Assembly (NCBI GenBank): GCA_910592205.1
Contig: CAJVPJ010000192.1
Location: 1 to 36,065 of the forward strand
Origin: Paraglomus occultum
Taxonomy: Eukaryota > Glomeromycota > Glomeromycetes > Paraglomerales > Paraglomeraceae
Direction of reading: 5' to 3'
DNA: 36,065 nt
Under the pieces are notes generated by a model. It saw only the letters and a list, made by a program, of their open reading frames with translations, did no database searches and had not been told where the DNA came from. Shown piece by piece: positions 1-11,219 of this stretch. Every line of letters begins with the position of its first letter. The first letter of the stretch is position 1. The position numbers were made by a program, and so were the translations under genes.

Positions 1-35
1 TTATGTCTGGAGATAATTGCTGCCATACTGTAATT

Positions 36-272
36 TCAGCCACAAGTCAATGATATCATTGTCTGATAAAGCTGAATATGCTGATAATAAATTTGCTTCA
101 TAGTTTTGGAATAGTCAAGCCTTGTATTAAGTACGTCTTGAGCAGCTTTGTGAAGAGATTTCTGTATATAAATAGAAATAACATTTAAATGTCTTTGCCA
201 ACTTGCAGAGTCAGTTACAGACACTTGCCTGTCATTGTTGTCCTGATGCTTCTTCAACGTGCGTCTAGGCAT
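36..272 (-). CDS. Possible small hypothetical protein, 78 aa
   Basis: Open frame from an ATG at 272 to a TGA at 36-38. The predicted protein is basic and helical-looking, with no motif I recognise. A second minus-strand frame over roughly 4-115 is also open and ends with residues NYLQT. The real 3' end may therefore be spliced or shifted into that frame, but I found no GT-AG pair with matching phase. Composition is slightly more GC-rich than the flank. It could be a genuine small gene or chance; no function is assigned. Confidence 0.3.
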   Translation of the reverse strand: MPRRTLKKHQDNNDRQVSVTDSASWQRHLNVISIYIQKSLHKAAQDVLNTRLDYSKTMKQIYYQHIQLYQTMISLTCG

Positions 273-539
273 TGAATTTGCAATGTCTAACTAACTCACT
301 TGCAAAGTCCTGTCATGAACTGTCATATGAAACTTGGCTCAGCTACACTGCAATCCTGTACATTTAAGTCACCGGTTGCAAGTTGGGCAATTTCTATTAG
401 TGATGGAAACAATCGCAAGCTTGTTTATTTGTTTATTGTATTATTATGCGTACATTGAGAATATTCGAGCTTCATATGTCATCTGCGCGTGTGTATTGAT
501 TGTAACCTTATTATTATGGAATAAATTGCTCTAATCATA

Positions 540-2308
540 GAATTTGGAATTGAGAAGATAATGCATCTCAGTCTTTCTAGCGCCTAATGCCTGGAGACAT
601 CGATGCCATTGAACATGTAATCTGATCTACTTGGAGGACATTTTTTGTGGAATGAAAAGAAAATCAACGAAAGGATGCTTTTATTGCAGATATCTATTTA
701 AACTCAACTTGCATGCTAAACGTAATGTTCGTCTGTGTTCTAAGAAAAACTTTAATTTTTGAAATTACATTAATATATCGAACTACAATGGAACAAATAT
801 AGTATTAAATCCAACTGTTGATCAGAAAATCAGTTTCGGGAGAAAGTTAATGCAAACAAATTAACAACACATTAAAGTTTTCTTCTTCGCCGGTTTTACA
901 AACAACCGTCTTGATAGTTTGTATCACTTGGTAAATTATTTTATTTAATGTCAGTGAACAGAGCAAAAATACAATAATAGCGGTATTTAATACGTCTCCG
1001 CAATTAATCAAGTCATTACAGTGGCATCAGAGACCGGTAAACATGCCTGCAACCCAGCCATCAATCTGGATATAAAAATTAGAAATTCTATGCAGTTTTA
1101 GTCAGTACAAGTGTTTATTATTATTATCGCAAACGTTGAGCTTTCTTGCTGATGTGAAGTTCTTGATAAAATTCATGATTGGACAGTTAAGAACAGCATG
1201 GCGGTTTCTTCCGAAATAATTATTTTCATCCACAAATCATCGACCTTTTTTAATATAAATATGACAGATTAAAATAAATGAAGTTTCAAAAAAATTTTAA
1301 GACACTTTTTTGGGGATTCGGGATAAAATTTAAAATGACATTTATTAACAGGTGAAAAAAGGACCCAAGTTTCATTTTAACCCGATCATGTTACGAAAAT
1401 GAATTGAATATACATATATAATATAGTAATAGGAATGATTTATAAACCGTATGACAAATACTAATATAAGGATGTTCCCGAAGTTCTATGGTACTATAAG
1501 ATTTGGACACTTTTGAAGATAATAATCGGTGGTTTTATACGTCATGGGTCGTTCATACTGTAAGCGTGCAATGATGGGAAAATTGAAACAAAAATACTCT
1601 TATCAGCGTTAATAAAATCGATGCTTCATATTAGTTGAATAAGACTAATAGTATACCAATACTTGATATTATGATGTTGTATACACGTATAACAGTGGCA
1701 ATTAAGGGGTAATGAGTGATAGTGCGCAGCAACAACAATAATAAGCATGTTATACCGGTTCCAATTACAATCATGTAACAAATAGAATTTAATTCTCATC
1801 GCTATACAAAATTTATAAGATTTCCTGCTTGATTTCTAATACTCGTTTTCTTCTTCATATTACTTTTTCGCTGGCTAAAAAGGAGGTATACTAAATCATT
1901 TGCTGAAATAAAACTGTAATTGTAACGTTGGTATTGTTCGCCAAGTATCGGATGGGTGCTTTTTTTTAAACTGCACAGTTCTATAATAGTTTGTTCGTAT
2001 GACTTTCATAAGACATTATATGGTTGATCCTGACAAGCAAGCTGCATTGCAAATAAATGGTCTAATATCAAAAGATTTTGTTCAAAACCTCACCAAAATA
2101 ACTTAAAAGGTTTAAACTAGCGTCAACTTTATTGTCAAGAAATACGTTATGAATCAGATCAGTTATTATTTTTGTGGGTTGCTAACGAATTCATGTTGCT
2201 TCTATTCAAATAAATAAATAAATAGAAAGATAGACAAACGGTTTGAGGGCGGATAGATTGCAACGGTTAACACAAGATAATGTATTTATTAATTTATCCA
2301 ATCTCGTA
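540..2308. other. Gene-poor AT-rich intergenic stretch
   Basis: Stop codons are dense in all frames, and the only long frames run over or into the 2.2-2.6 kb region. I saw no tRNA-like fold, tandem repeat or transposon terminus. Simple runs of A, T and TA occur throughout. The stretch may hold the 3' flank of the minus-strand gene at 2.3-3.1 kb. Confidence 0.6.
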
Positions 2309-3104
2309 CTATTGCTTAATATTAACTGTTTCAACAACCAAAGAGTTTTCTGGCTCATCATCCTGTCGTTTTGCGGGCGCATTTTTACGCTTGGGTGCTT
2401 TTTAATATATGAAATAAATTTTTTATTTTTATTATGTACAGCCGTACCAAAGGTCTCCGCGCTTGTAAAATTGGTCACGGAAATTGTATACAATTCCGAT
2501 TGGGCTTTTCTCCATTATTCAATTGATACTTCTCCGAATGGCGTGCTAAATCCCGTTTTTTTACCAATACTATCCCAAAACCAGCGACTTTAACTTCTAT
2601 GCCACATGGACCAGCTGTAACGTCACTCCTGTACTGGCATTAAGTGCATTTGGACACCTATGCGATTGCATGCCAAAGGCTACCCGCAACATGTACTACG
2701 GGCAAATAAATTATTGCTAACTTAATCAGTTGAATTTAAACCTTTATTACTTGCAATATAAAAATTCACGGGACGACGTTAAAATACTACACGCTTCAGT
2801 AAAAGCTATCGATAAGGTAGAATTTAGCAATCACGAGGCGAACATCTGTCTCTATTAATGCTTTGTGCAAGCCATGAGCCTTCCCAGTTACATTGTGTAA
2901 CATAAAACTTTGTTAGAGTATTGTCGATGTCAAACAGGTTACAGCCGGAAGCGGACATTTACCTATTATTATTCTTACAAAAAAGTCGTTAATATACCGG
3001 CAACATATCCCTTCTCTTTTCCGATAACTACGTGCTCTGTTAATCACCCATCCACTCGCTAATGCACCACTTCCAACTAACAAAGGAACGCGGCGAATCT
3101 CCAT
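2309..3104 (-). CDS. Probable spliced gene of unknown function, structure unresolved
   Basis: An ATG at 3104 opens a frame with a hydrophobic, Gly/Ser/Ala-rich N-terminus (residues about 6-20) followed by a basic stretch, like a membrane anchor. The same frame reopens at 2903-2796 with a protein-like run containing TGKAHGLHKALIET. A likely last exon at 2397-2309 encodes a charged tail ending NSLVVETVNIKQ and a stop. It joins, in phase, a segment at about 2514-2448 across a 50-nt intron (donor GTACGG at 2447, acceptor AAG at 2398). GC content of these pieces is above the flank. I could not connect the middle exons between about 2796 and 2514, and I do not recognise the family. The start lies 70 bp from that of the oppositely oriented Uds1 gene, so the two probably share a promoter region. 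A decayed gene is also possible. Confidence 0.35.
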
Positions 3105-3174
3105 ACATTAATAAGCCATCAAAGACATCACTAACTTCTCAACATTAATTCTAATAACTTAATAACGATTTTCA

Positions 3175-6100
3175 ATGTCCGCAACAAAGGCGACCTATAC
3201 AAAACGAAAGCCGGTCGAGCGTCCTGCTCTTGATCGTCCAGTCGAGCGTCCAATAGACGATGACGTTCCAGTTAGTCCTGGAGTATACCCCACAAAAAGA
3301 TCTGACCTCGCTTTCCTCTCCCAGAAGCCACGCACTCCTACAAAATCTCCACTCCGCAACTCGGGCCAAGTTTCCACGTCCAGCTCAATTCAAACAACAA
3401 TAGTACCTGTCACATCAACAATTCAAATACTACCGACAGCAACAGACGCTAACCCTCAATTACCTATAGGGTCGGAAAGATTGTCAATAGATACGTCTTC
3501 CACTACCGTCAAAGCACTTGAGGAGGCTGAAAGCGTGATGCCAATATCAAGAAGGAGGCCGTCGGATCTTACCAATTCTTCTGCATCACCAATCGACACT
3601 ACATCACCCCCGCTATCGCCACGAATGAAGTTACCTTCGCTTGCAATTGCAGGTGATCTGTTGGCGTCGTCAGAGGCAATGCTTCAGACGCCAACACCAA
3701 AGAGCACTAGTACTTCATTAATGGACACCGCCGACGATATGCTGATACAATTATTGATCAGTCAGGCAGTCGTCGATGCGAGAGACTTTGAGATTTTGTC
3801 AATAGACGAAGTTGAAGAATTGAAGAAGGTTTGTTTATTGCAATATAGGCTAAGTAACGATAATAGCATTAATACCGGGAAAGAAAATGTTACAATGAAC
3901 GATCTCTCCATACTTCATCCTGCTCACACATTTTATTAATTGACTCTTCCAGGACCACGCTTTGCTTAGAACTCGTATAGCAGCTTTAAATAATAAACTC
4001 TCACTTGAAACCAAAATTCGCGAAGCTGCTAATTCGCTTTCCCGTTTACATGCATCGAACAAACGTCTCTCCCGCCAGGCAAATGATCATCTCGCTCAGG
4101 CGAATCGTAAAGTGGATCATGTAGCCTCTGAGCTATGGAAACTTACCCAACGCGCGGGCGAAATTCAGCGCAAATTGCTTCAACATATGGCTGGTATAAT
4201 GTGTTTAGGAGTGCGGAAGCTAGAAGAAAAACAACTACAGCTGCAACATCAACGACAACAAGAACATGCAAAGCCTTCTTTATATGAGCATCAATTGGGG
4301 TCAGTAAACAATGGCATAGACCATCTCTATAATGAATTGATGGGGCTTGAGGCTAGAATTGACCCTAATTTGGCAAGTAAAGTATCAAGCTTGGAAGCTA
4401 ATCTACAACGAGCACACAAAACACTCGGAGAGGCAAGGATTTCAATAAAAAGGAAAGACAAGGAAATCGAAGAGTTAAAAAGCAAATTTGATGATAGCAG
4501 TTCAGAAGCCAGAGAGCGCACCATTGTAGAATTGCGCACTGAACTTGAAGAAGTTTCTAGGAGTTTAGATATGGTACTTCGTCAGCACAAACAGGCACAA
4601 AGAGACACGGCTTCGTCTACTACCGATGAAGAGGATGGGGATGAATCGGATTCTGGATCGTCATATAATCGCTTATCCACAATGACTCAAAATATACAGA
4701 ATGAACAGTATAAAAACATATCGAAGAACCTCAAAACGTTGGAGAAAATTCTTGGAAATTATCAGTTCAAGTTATATCGTGTGGAACAAGAGATGGCTAC
4801 GGTTAAACAGAATGCAGAAGGAGATACTAGGTCAATAGAGTCAAGTCTCTCAAACCTCGTTCAAGAACGTGATATGTTAACGGAAGCATTGCAAGAACAG
4901 CAACAAGCTAGAGAGGCGTCAGAGAGGCGGTTAGCTGAATTAGAAATCAAGGCTAGGCAGGCTGAGGATCTGGAAGAACGGATTCGTGAATTAGACGCAG
5001 TTAATGAAGACAGATTAATGGCTTCTCAACAACGACAAGAACTAGAATCGCAACTTGCTCAAGTGAACCAGGATTATGAGAAGTTGTTGAATTCGCTTCG
5101 GGGAGTGTTTGATGACTTATCTACCGGAAAAGTTCGAACTAGCTTTAGCATAGACGTCTTCTTTTCCAGAATACGTAATCTTAAGGATGAAAACAAGCGG
5201 CTTATGGACTCTATCACAATGCTTCAGACTCAATCAGAGATGTTGCAGTCTCAGCTTGACAAAGCTAATGAATATACTGATGCAAAACAACTATTAGAAG
5301 AAACACAGCGCGAGTTAGAAGATACCAAGGAACGCTTGCAAGATGCCGAAATACGTGCAAAAGAAGCAAAATTTGCCGTGAGCTCATCGTCTGAAAAAGA
5401 GTCGGCCCTCCAACAAAAACTTCTTGAAGTTCAACAGCAATTTACCGAGGCAAAAGAAAAGGTACGCAAATATGAAGCCACCCTCAAACGCCAGAGTATA
5501 ATTCAAGTTATAAATGATGGTCGGTCCAAGCATGAGGAACTCCAACAACAAATAGAAGCTCAAGCACAAGAGTATGAAGCCCAAATAAAAGAGCGGGATG
5601 GAATCATTTCGAGATTGAGACAAGACATTACTAATATTACGAGTGAACGGGACAAGGCTTCACAGGTCGTCAAGGAGCTCGAGGAAATGCTCAGTACAAA
5701 GTCTCGTACTCTTGATCGGCGCGAAGTAACGATAAACCATCTTGAGAGTGACATCGTCCGCTTCAAAACTGAGCTTGCCGAACTCAAAGCAGCTACTGAT
5801 GGTTTGGCCCGGTTTAATCGTTTAAATGCTGACGGTGAGACAGCGAAACTTAAAGCTCAATTCGAGGAAGCCGAGGCCGAAATAACGCATTTAAGATCCG
5901 TGAGGGAAAACCTCGAAGCCGAGAAATCATCCTTGTTGCAGCAGATAAGAAGGTTAGAGAACATATTAGCTGGTGCAGAGGATCAGTTTGCCCTCCAAGA
6001 ACAGAAATTTGATCAATGTAGCGAGAAATTACAGACAGAATACGATGGAATTCTTCGTGAATTTGATCGATTGACAAAGAATTTCATTGACTTTGATGGT

Positions 6101-6418
6101 GAGCGACAGAAGCTTGAGGGAGCAGTTGATGTCTTGCAGAAGAATTGTGAGCGATTAGAAAATGAATTAGCGGACGAGAGAATCAAACATCTCGGTATTG
6201 TAGGAAAGGATCTTCCGACGACCGCTACATTAAGAAAAGAATTTAGAAAAATGATGGCCGATTTGAGAAGTGAACAGCAAGCATTATTGCATCGTGAGCG
6301 AGAGGAAAAGAAGAAGTTGGAGAATATTGTGAGGACATTGAAAAGAGATAAAGAAGCTGAGAGATGGGAGATGAGTAATAAAGGAACGCAAACAAGGTTT
6401 GTCGTTTCCGTTCCATAA
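3175..6418 (+). CDS. uds1: Uds1-domain coiled-coil protein (up-regulated during septation), 1039 aa
   Basis: Two exons, 3175-3828 and 3953-6418, joined in phase 0 (donor GTTTGT, acceptor TTCCAG). Residues 1-185 are Ser/Thr/Pro-rich and probably disordered. The Uds1 signature follows: LLISQAVVDARDFEILS at about 192-208, the VEELKK helix interrupted by the intron, then helices containing SLSRLHASNKR and RKLLQHMAGIM. Nearly all the rest is heptad-type coiled coil, broken by an acidic Ser/Asp/Glu patch near nt 4615-4670. The last conserved block is rich in Arg/Lys/Glu and is followed by a short tail with KGTQT. Uds1 proteins in fission yeast are linked to septation and localise to division or growth sites. 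The large size and coils suggest a scaffold at hyphal tips or septa, which is inference. The start is the first ATG in a clean frame 70 bp from the divergent neighbour. An ATT-type microsatellite follows the stop. Confidence 0.9.
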
Positions 6419-6429
6419 GTATAAAGATG

Positions 6430-6457
6430 TATTATTATTATTATTATTATTATTATT
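6430..6457 (+). repeat. ATT trinucleotide microsatellite
   Basis: About nine perfect ATT/TTA units, beginning about 10 bp after the Uds1 stop codon, so probably within its 3' UTR. Length polymorphism is likely. Confidence 0.85.
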
Positions 6458-7955
6458 TGAGTATTAGTACGGGTACCAAGGATGAGGTTTTGTTTTGCTT
6501 TCTGTTTTTATTTTATTTTATTGTTTTTGTACTTTACAACTATATTGGTGTGTTATTGCTTTTATTATAGTTGAATATTTTATTAGTCTAGGATTATTGG
6601 AAATCCAAATAATGTATTCTTTGATGAAAATATTTGTATACATCCATAAGATGCGAATTGGCTATATTTTTAACAAAAGTTTTAGTCCACAATAAACATT
6701 TGTACATTTGGTTACACTATCGACTATTACTATGTCAAAATTTTGATCATTGAAAGGACAGCTGTTGTCTCTGAAGTTCGAGACCTGTATCAGTCCAGAA
6801 CCCAATCATCCAGTCCAGAACTCAGTCCCGAGTTTACGCTATTCAAAACCTTTCTCTGGAAAATTGAGTATTAGTATTGAGACCAGCTGAGGTACAAACT
6901 TTGGGCTGGCACAACAGCACGTTGAGGATTGACTACTACTATTACTATATGAGGAAACCTTACCGTTTATGGCACACAATGTGCAGCGTAACCATGAATA
7001 CAAAACTCGGCCCAACACGGAGCTCGCTAAGCCAGCATACGGATACAATTCTCTACCATTTTTACAAATTTATAACATTGACCAATTATGCAATTAGCAA
7101 GGAGAATGCGTTTGCTGTCTTTTCAGATGTTAATTGGATGATGAGATAAATGAGTTTTTAACGGGCTATCAATATTGGTTACAATAACGTTCGATGTTAT
7201 ACGTCTTTTAGCGATCCAATTGACATTGTAGTCTGCTTGTTTTTTGGGTGGAGTTTACTTTTTTAATAATAAACTAAACTTGGGCAGTCCAGAACTCAGT
7301 TGTCTCAGTTCATAACTGACAACAATTGTATGATCGAAGTCACAGTCTACTTTTTCATTTGTAAAATCAATTTTGTAAGGCAACCAAGAATTGATCACAA
7401 CAACAGAAAGTATTGCATGGGAGACGATTACAGAGTATATATTAATATGTTTCTATAACGTTCTGGTACAGCCAATTTTATTTTTCCTTAAATTCAGTGT
7501 TGTGGGATTCGTTAGCATTAGTCAGATTTTAATCTGTAATTAAATTACCAGTAATTATTATTATTATCATTAAATAATAAATAAAACCATTTTACCCGAT
7601 CATGTTCGATATTATAATGAACTGTCTGCTAATATAACGTGAACGGTTTAACTCATTTTATTTTGTAAAAGAAAAAGATATAATTAATGAACTGGCTCTT
7701 GTATCTTTAAACTTCCAATAGTAAACTTACAATATTTTGAGTTATATACTGCTTTAGCTTGACAAGAATAACGAAGAGAAATATTAGCACGCTTGCCTCA
7801 GGGAGATAATCTTTGAATGCCATAATTAAACACGTGCAATGTAACTATCGCGAGGAACTTATATTCAAAAGGTACCCGCCAAAGCCCAGTTTAAGCTCAT
7901 GTGATTGCTACTGAGAACCACCTTTCAGAGATAGACAATTCAATAGAGATTTAAT
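6458..7955. other. Gene-poor intergenic stretch
   Basis: No supported gene. The longest frames (for example 6877-7149) have no recognisable features and AT-driven composition. The stretch contains three copies of a short dispersed repeat, listed separately. Confidence 0.55.
6791..7300 (+). repeat. Short dispersed direct repeat, three copies
   Basis: The 11-mer CAGTCCAGAAC occurs at 6791-6801, 6811-6821 and 7285-7295. The second and third copies match over 16 bp (adding TCAGT). There is no coding context. It may be a remnant of a larger dispersed element or a small local duplication. Confidence 0.6.
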
Positions 7956-8683
7956 ATGCCATATTATGGATGGTTAATGCCTGATTCCGCGCCAGAGGAA
8001 TGCAAGAAAACTGACGAGCAGTGTCATCCTGATAAGCGTCCTGTTGCAAAGGAACTTGAGGATCATATGTATGCGCTTAGTAAAATCGTGCGCAATGCTA
8101 AGTCTGACAGCAGCGCATCATAATGTTATCACGTCTCGAGAAGGAGACTAAACATTCTAGTACACCCTTACCTACTGGAGGTCTGCCTAAACCCGAGAAG
8201 TTCTCGTCAATTACCTCCCTTATCAGATTTCAGCTTATCAAATTTAGAGGTAGAATTAGGAAAAGTTGATGAGGATTTAGTGGCGGTTAATATGAGTTTC
8301 ATTGGAAGTAAATTGTATCAAAATATTGGAACTATTATGTCTCGACGCGTCATCTTATAAAATTATCGTTTGACGTTCTCGACTGGAATGTAATAGATAA
8401 TAATATTTTAAAGGTAGATATATCTCTTTACTACGTAGCGACTATGTTTAATAGTGCATGTTCAGTATGGATGGAGTAAAATTAAGCAATAACAACTTAC
8501 TAGGTGTGTTATAATCAAGAAAGTACAAGAAATGACTACTTTCCTATGTAATTTTTTGTCAGATATAAATCAAGTGATCAATACCGTATCCTCTGGAAAT
8601 AAGCACTGCAATCAAAAGGAAAAACTTTCGTCGAAACCTAAACAGCAATAACAAATCGGTCGGAGAAATTTCGGATCTGGTAA
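7956..8683 (+). pseudogene. Possible decayed gene: protein-like segments in shifting frames
   Basis: An ATG at 7956 opens a 55-codon frame (stop 8121-8123) that includes the stretch KRPVAKELEDHMYALSK. At 8122 an overlapping ATG opens a second frame of about 49 codons with the phrase TPLPTGGLPKPEKFSS. From about 8191 to 8358 the third frame is open and includes LSDFSLSNLEVELGKVDED. Another protein-like frame runs 8532-8651, with a stop and then a further open stretch of 15 codons. Each piece alone could be chance in AT-rich DNA. Together they look like one old reading frame with several indels and stops. I found no intron set that would join them. No family was recognised. Confidence 0.25.
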
Positions 8684-8937
8684 ATTATCAGCTTTATGAG
8701 CTTTAAACACGATTGTCGCTATCGCCATAATCTACATCATTACATGCAGTTGTACCGGCCACATCACAGCTTCATGCCAACACAACCTACATTGCTAGCG
8801 TTTGGGTTCGTCTTCAATTTGACCCACATTCTCAATGATAGGGTAAATCGTTTTAACCCAGCGCCAACAACCGCAGATATTATAGATGTGCATTACTCTT
8901 ATCTAGATAACGCCAACATGTTCACGGGCCGCAGGAT

Positions 8938-10254
8938 TTAAGAAGCAGTGTTGCTTTTTATGAAATCTGATACAATCGCGGTAAATTCATGTGGTTTTTC
9001 TGCGTGTACTGTATGCAGAACAAAAACGTAGTAAGAAAAAATGAAGGCAAAGAATATCATAAATATAAACTCACCCCAATGTCCGGTATCCAGCTCTGCA
9101 AAAACAGCATTCGGGAAAAACGACCTGATCGTTGGGTACACCTATTATAATAAATCATGCCACGTGAAAGTTTATGACGAGTGACAGAAATCGTTCTCTT
9201 CGTTTGTCACTCATACCTTAGGCGGCACATAATTAGATCTGGTTCCAGTTATAAACAAGGCCCTTTTCTTAAACGGGTGATGAGCAGATTCAAACGGAAA
9301 TCCTCCCAAGTCATTAAGCGCATTTTCTAAAGTATCGAGCGGTATTCTCCACTTGTACAATCCGGTTTGCGAATCTTTCGTCAAGTTTGTTAATAAAAAC
9401 TGTCTCACTGTAACATCCTTAGAAGTATAATGGACATGCTTTGAGTATGCAAACAATTACACAAAATTACGACCATGTTTCCTTCGATTAGGTCTAACTA
9501 GCCGTACCTCTATATCCTCTTCCAAAATCTCGTTAGCAAAACTTTGTTTGGAAACATTGGCCGCGTCAACCTTTTTCATTGCTGCAATGTACGATGAAAA
9601 ATTGGATGACAGACGGAAGTTTACGGGAGCGGTATCGACTACAATTACTTGTGAGACTTGTGGGTATTGGAGAAGAGCGAGAGTCATTACTACTTTCCCA
9701 CCCCTAAGTTATATAAAAAAGTGAGTTGGGCAAGCCTGTGGAAACGTGAAGAAATAAAATAAAATGTTCACATTGAATGGCCCAAAAGTACTGCTCTATC
9801 GAGCTTTTGTTGAACGATAAACTCCGCCACGTCACTAGCCATCGATTCATATTTATGAACAGAAGAATGTGGACTTTCCCCATGATTTCTCAAATCCTAC
9901 AGAAAGGCCAATGAACCGATTCAATCAACCAACCCGATTCAATCAAGATCTAATCTCTCCATGGTTTACCACTGCGTAGACTTTTGTATTCAAACTCTGC
10001 GTAAATGACTTTGCGAGTGACTTCCAATTCTGCTTTGATCCAAACAATCCATGCAATATAATAACAGGCGGTGAATCTTCTGATGTTTGCGGGCGCCGCG
10101 GGAGATATTCTGTATATGCAAGTTGAATCGGAATTGATTCTTTATGTTGTTTTGAATATGAGTCTCTTATATATGCATGGTGACTTATGAAGGGATATGA
10201 AAGCGTAAGAGGAATCTTGAACGGACGGAGAGCAGATACGAGTGAAAACGTCAT
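8938..10254 (-). CDS. ABHD11: ABHD11/Imo32-type alpha/beta hydrolase, 314 aa
   Basis: Six exons on the minus strand: 10254-9970, 9896-9772, 9703-9508, 9417-9217, 9141-9075, 9008-8938. All junctions are GT-AG and phases match. Family marks are the oxyanion-loop motif HGLFGSKQNW (residues 68-77), DLRNHGES at about 96-103, the nucleophile elbow GHSMGG with Ser136 split across intron 2, DTAPV in the next strand, and the C-terminal GHWVHAEKP with the presumed catalytic His290. The acidic triad residue was not assigned. ABHD11 and yeast Imo32 are mitochondrial serine hydrolases. The first 30 residues here are hydrophobic and basic, lacking acidic residues, compatible with a presequence (inference). 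The length is normal for the family. The start is the first ATG of the open frame. The gene ends just past the gene-poor 6.5-8.9 kb region and is transcribed in the same direction as ITFG1. Confidence 0.9.
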
Positions 10255-11219
10255 TTAGACACTCGTCTGTGCGAATTTGTTGATCAAACCTATTTGAGGT
10301 AAATCAACCAATTATAAATTATAAAATTACGTCTATTTATTATTATAATAGTAATAAATGACAACAAGCTTCTCCCATTTCTGCGAACTTGTTTGGTGAT
10401 AAGAAAACGTCTTGTGGGTTAGTTAGCGCGTACCATGTAGAAGAGAACACGAATCTGTTATGCGTGACGAGTATTTATATAGAATGCGTTACCTAAATAT
10501 GTATTACTATGGAGTGTAATGTAAATATTTTGTAATCGTAGAGGCAGATTACAATGTAATCAGCCTGCAGACGAAATATGGCAATGTGATTCCTGTTGTA
10601 GTCCTTTAATTCGTTTCTCTGCTTTTTACTGGATATATCTTTGAGAGGTCTTTTGTTAGACTCTAGCTTCTATTGTTTGAGTGGATCTTCTCACTTTTTA
10701 ATAGGAGAAACATATTTATCCGTATATAGCATCAAAGTATTATAGTACACTTATAATTTCCCCTTCATTTTGATGTTTCGTTTTCGTTATGGGTAAGAGT
10801 TTTAATAAACCTCATAATAACCGGATTTTCGCTCCGCAAGTCTTTTGAAAGAAAAGACTATCTTAAACCAAATCGTTCATGATTTCATCAAACTTGCTAT
10901 ATCATTGTATAATAACTTCGTTCTCTCCTGGCGGTGTCTGTCACAAATCTAATACGACCTTGTTGGTCATTAAATGTGCATCTAGAATTTAGAAGGCTTC
11001 TGAATGAGGATTGATGATATGCACGATTACACAACCATGAACACGTGTCTGCATACTCAAAAGACAATCAATGGGTGTTTAGAACAAAAACAAGTAAACG
11101 AAGGGCAGTTGGTGACCAAAATGACTGTCTGTCTATTATTTTTATGAATTAACAATGACGAACGCAATAATTAGAAATACTTGTATTGAACCTATTCCGT
11201 GGGTGTCCCAATAAATTAT
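10255..11219. other. Intergenic region between ABHD11 and ITFG1
   Basis: AT-rich, with no frame above about 60 codons on either strand. I saw no tRNA-like A/B box pair, repeat array or other element. It should hold the 5' flank of the ABHD11 gene and the 3' UTR of ITFG1, both on the minus strand. Confidence 0.55.

Noticed and set aside
2243-2593. 116-codon plus-strand frame rich in Leu/Phe/Ile
   Set aside because: It lies antisense to a more convincing phase-matched minus-strand exon pair, and its composition is what AT-rich DNA yields by chance.
6877-7149. 90-codon plus-strand frame
   Set aside because: Tyr-rich, AT-driven composition, overlapped by an antisense frame of similar length, no motif; it lies in the repeat-bearing desert.
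8696-8941. 81-codon plus-strand frame starting MSFKHD
   Set aside because: No recognisable motif; it ends on the last codon of the antisense ABHD11 gene and has no splice or promoter support.
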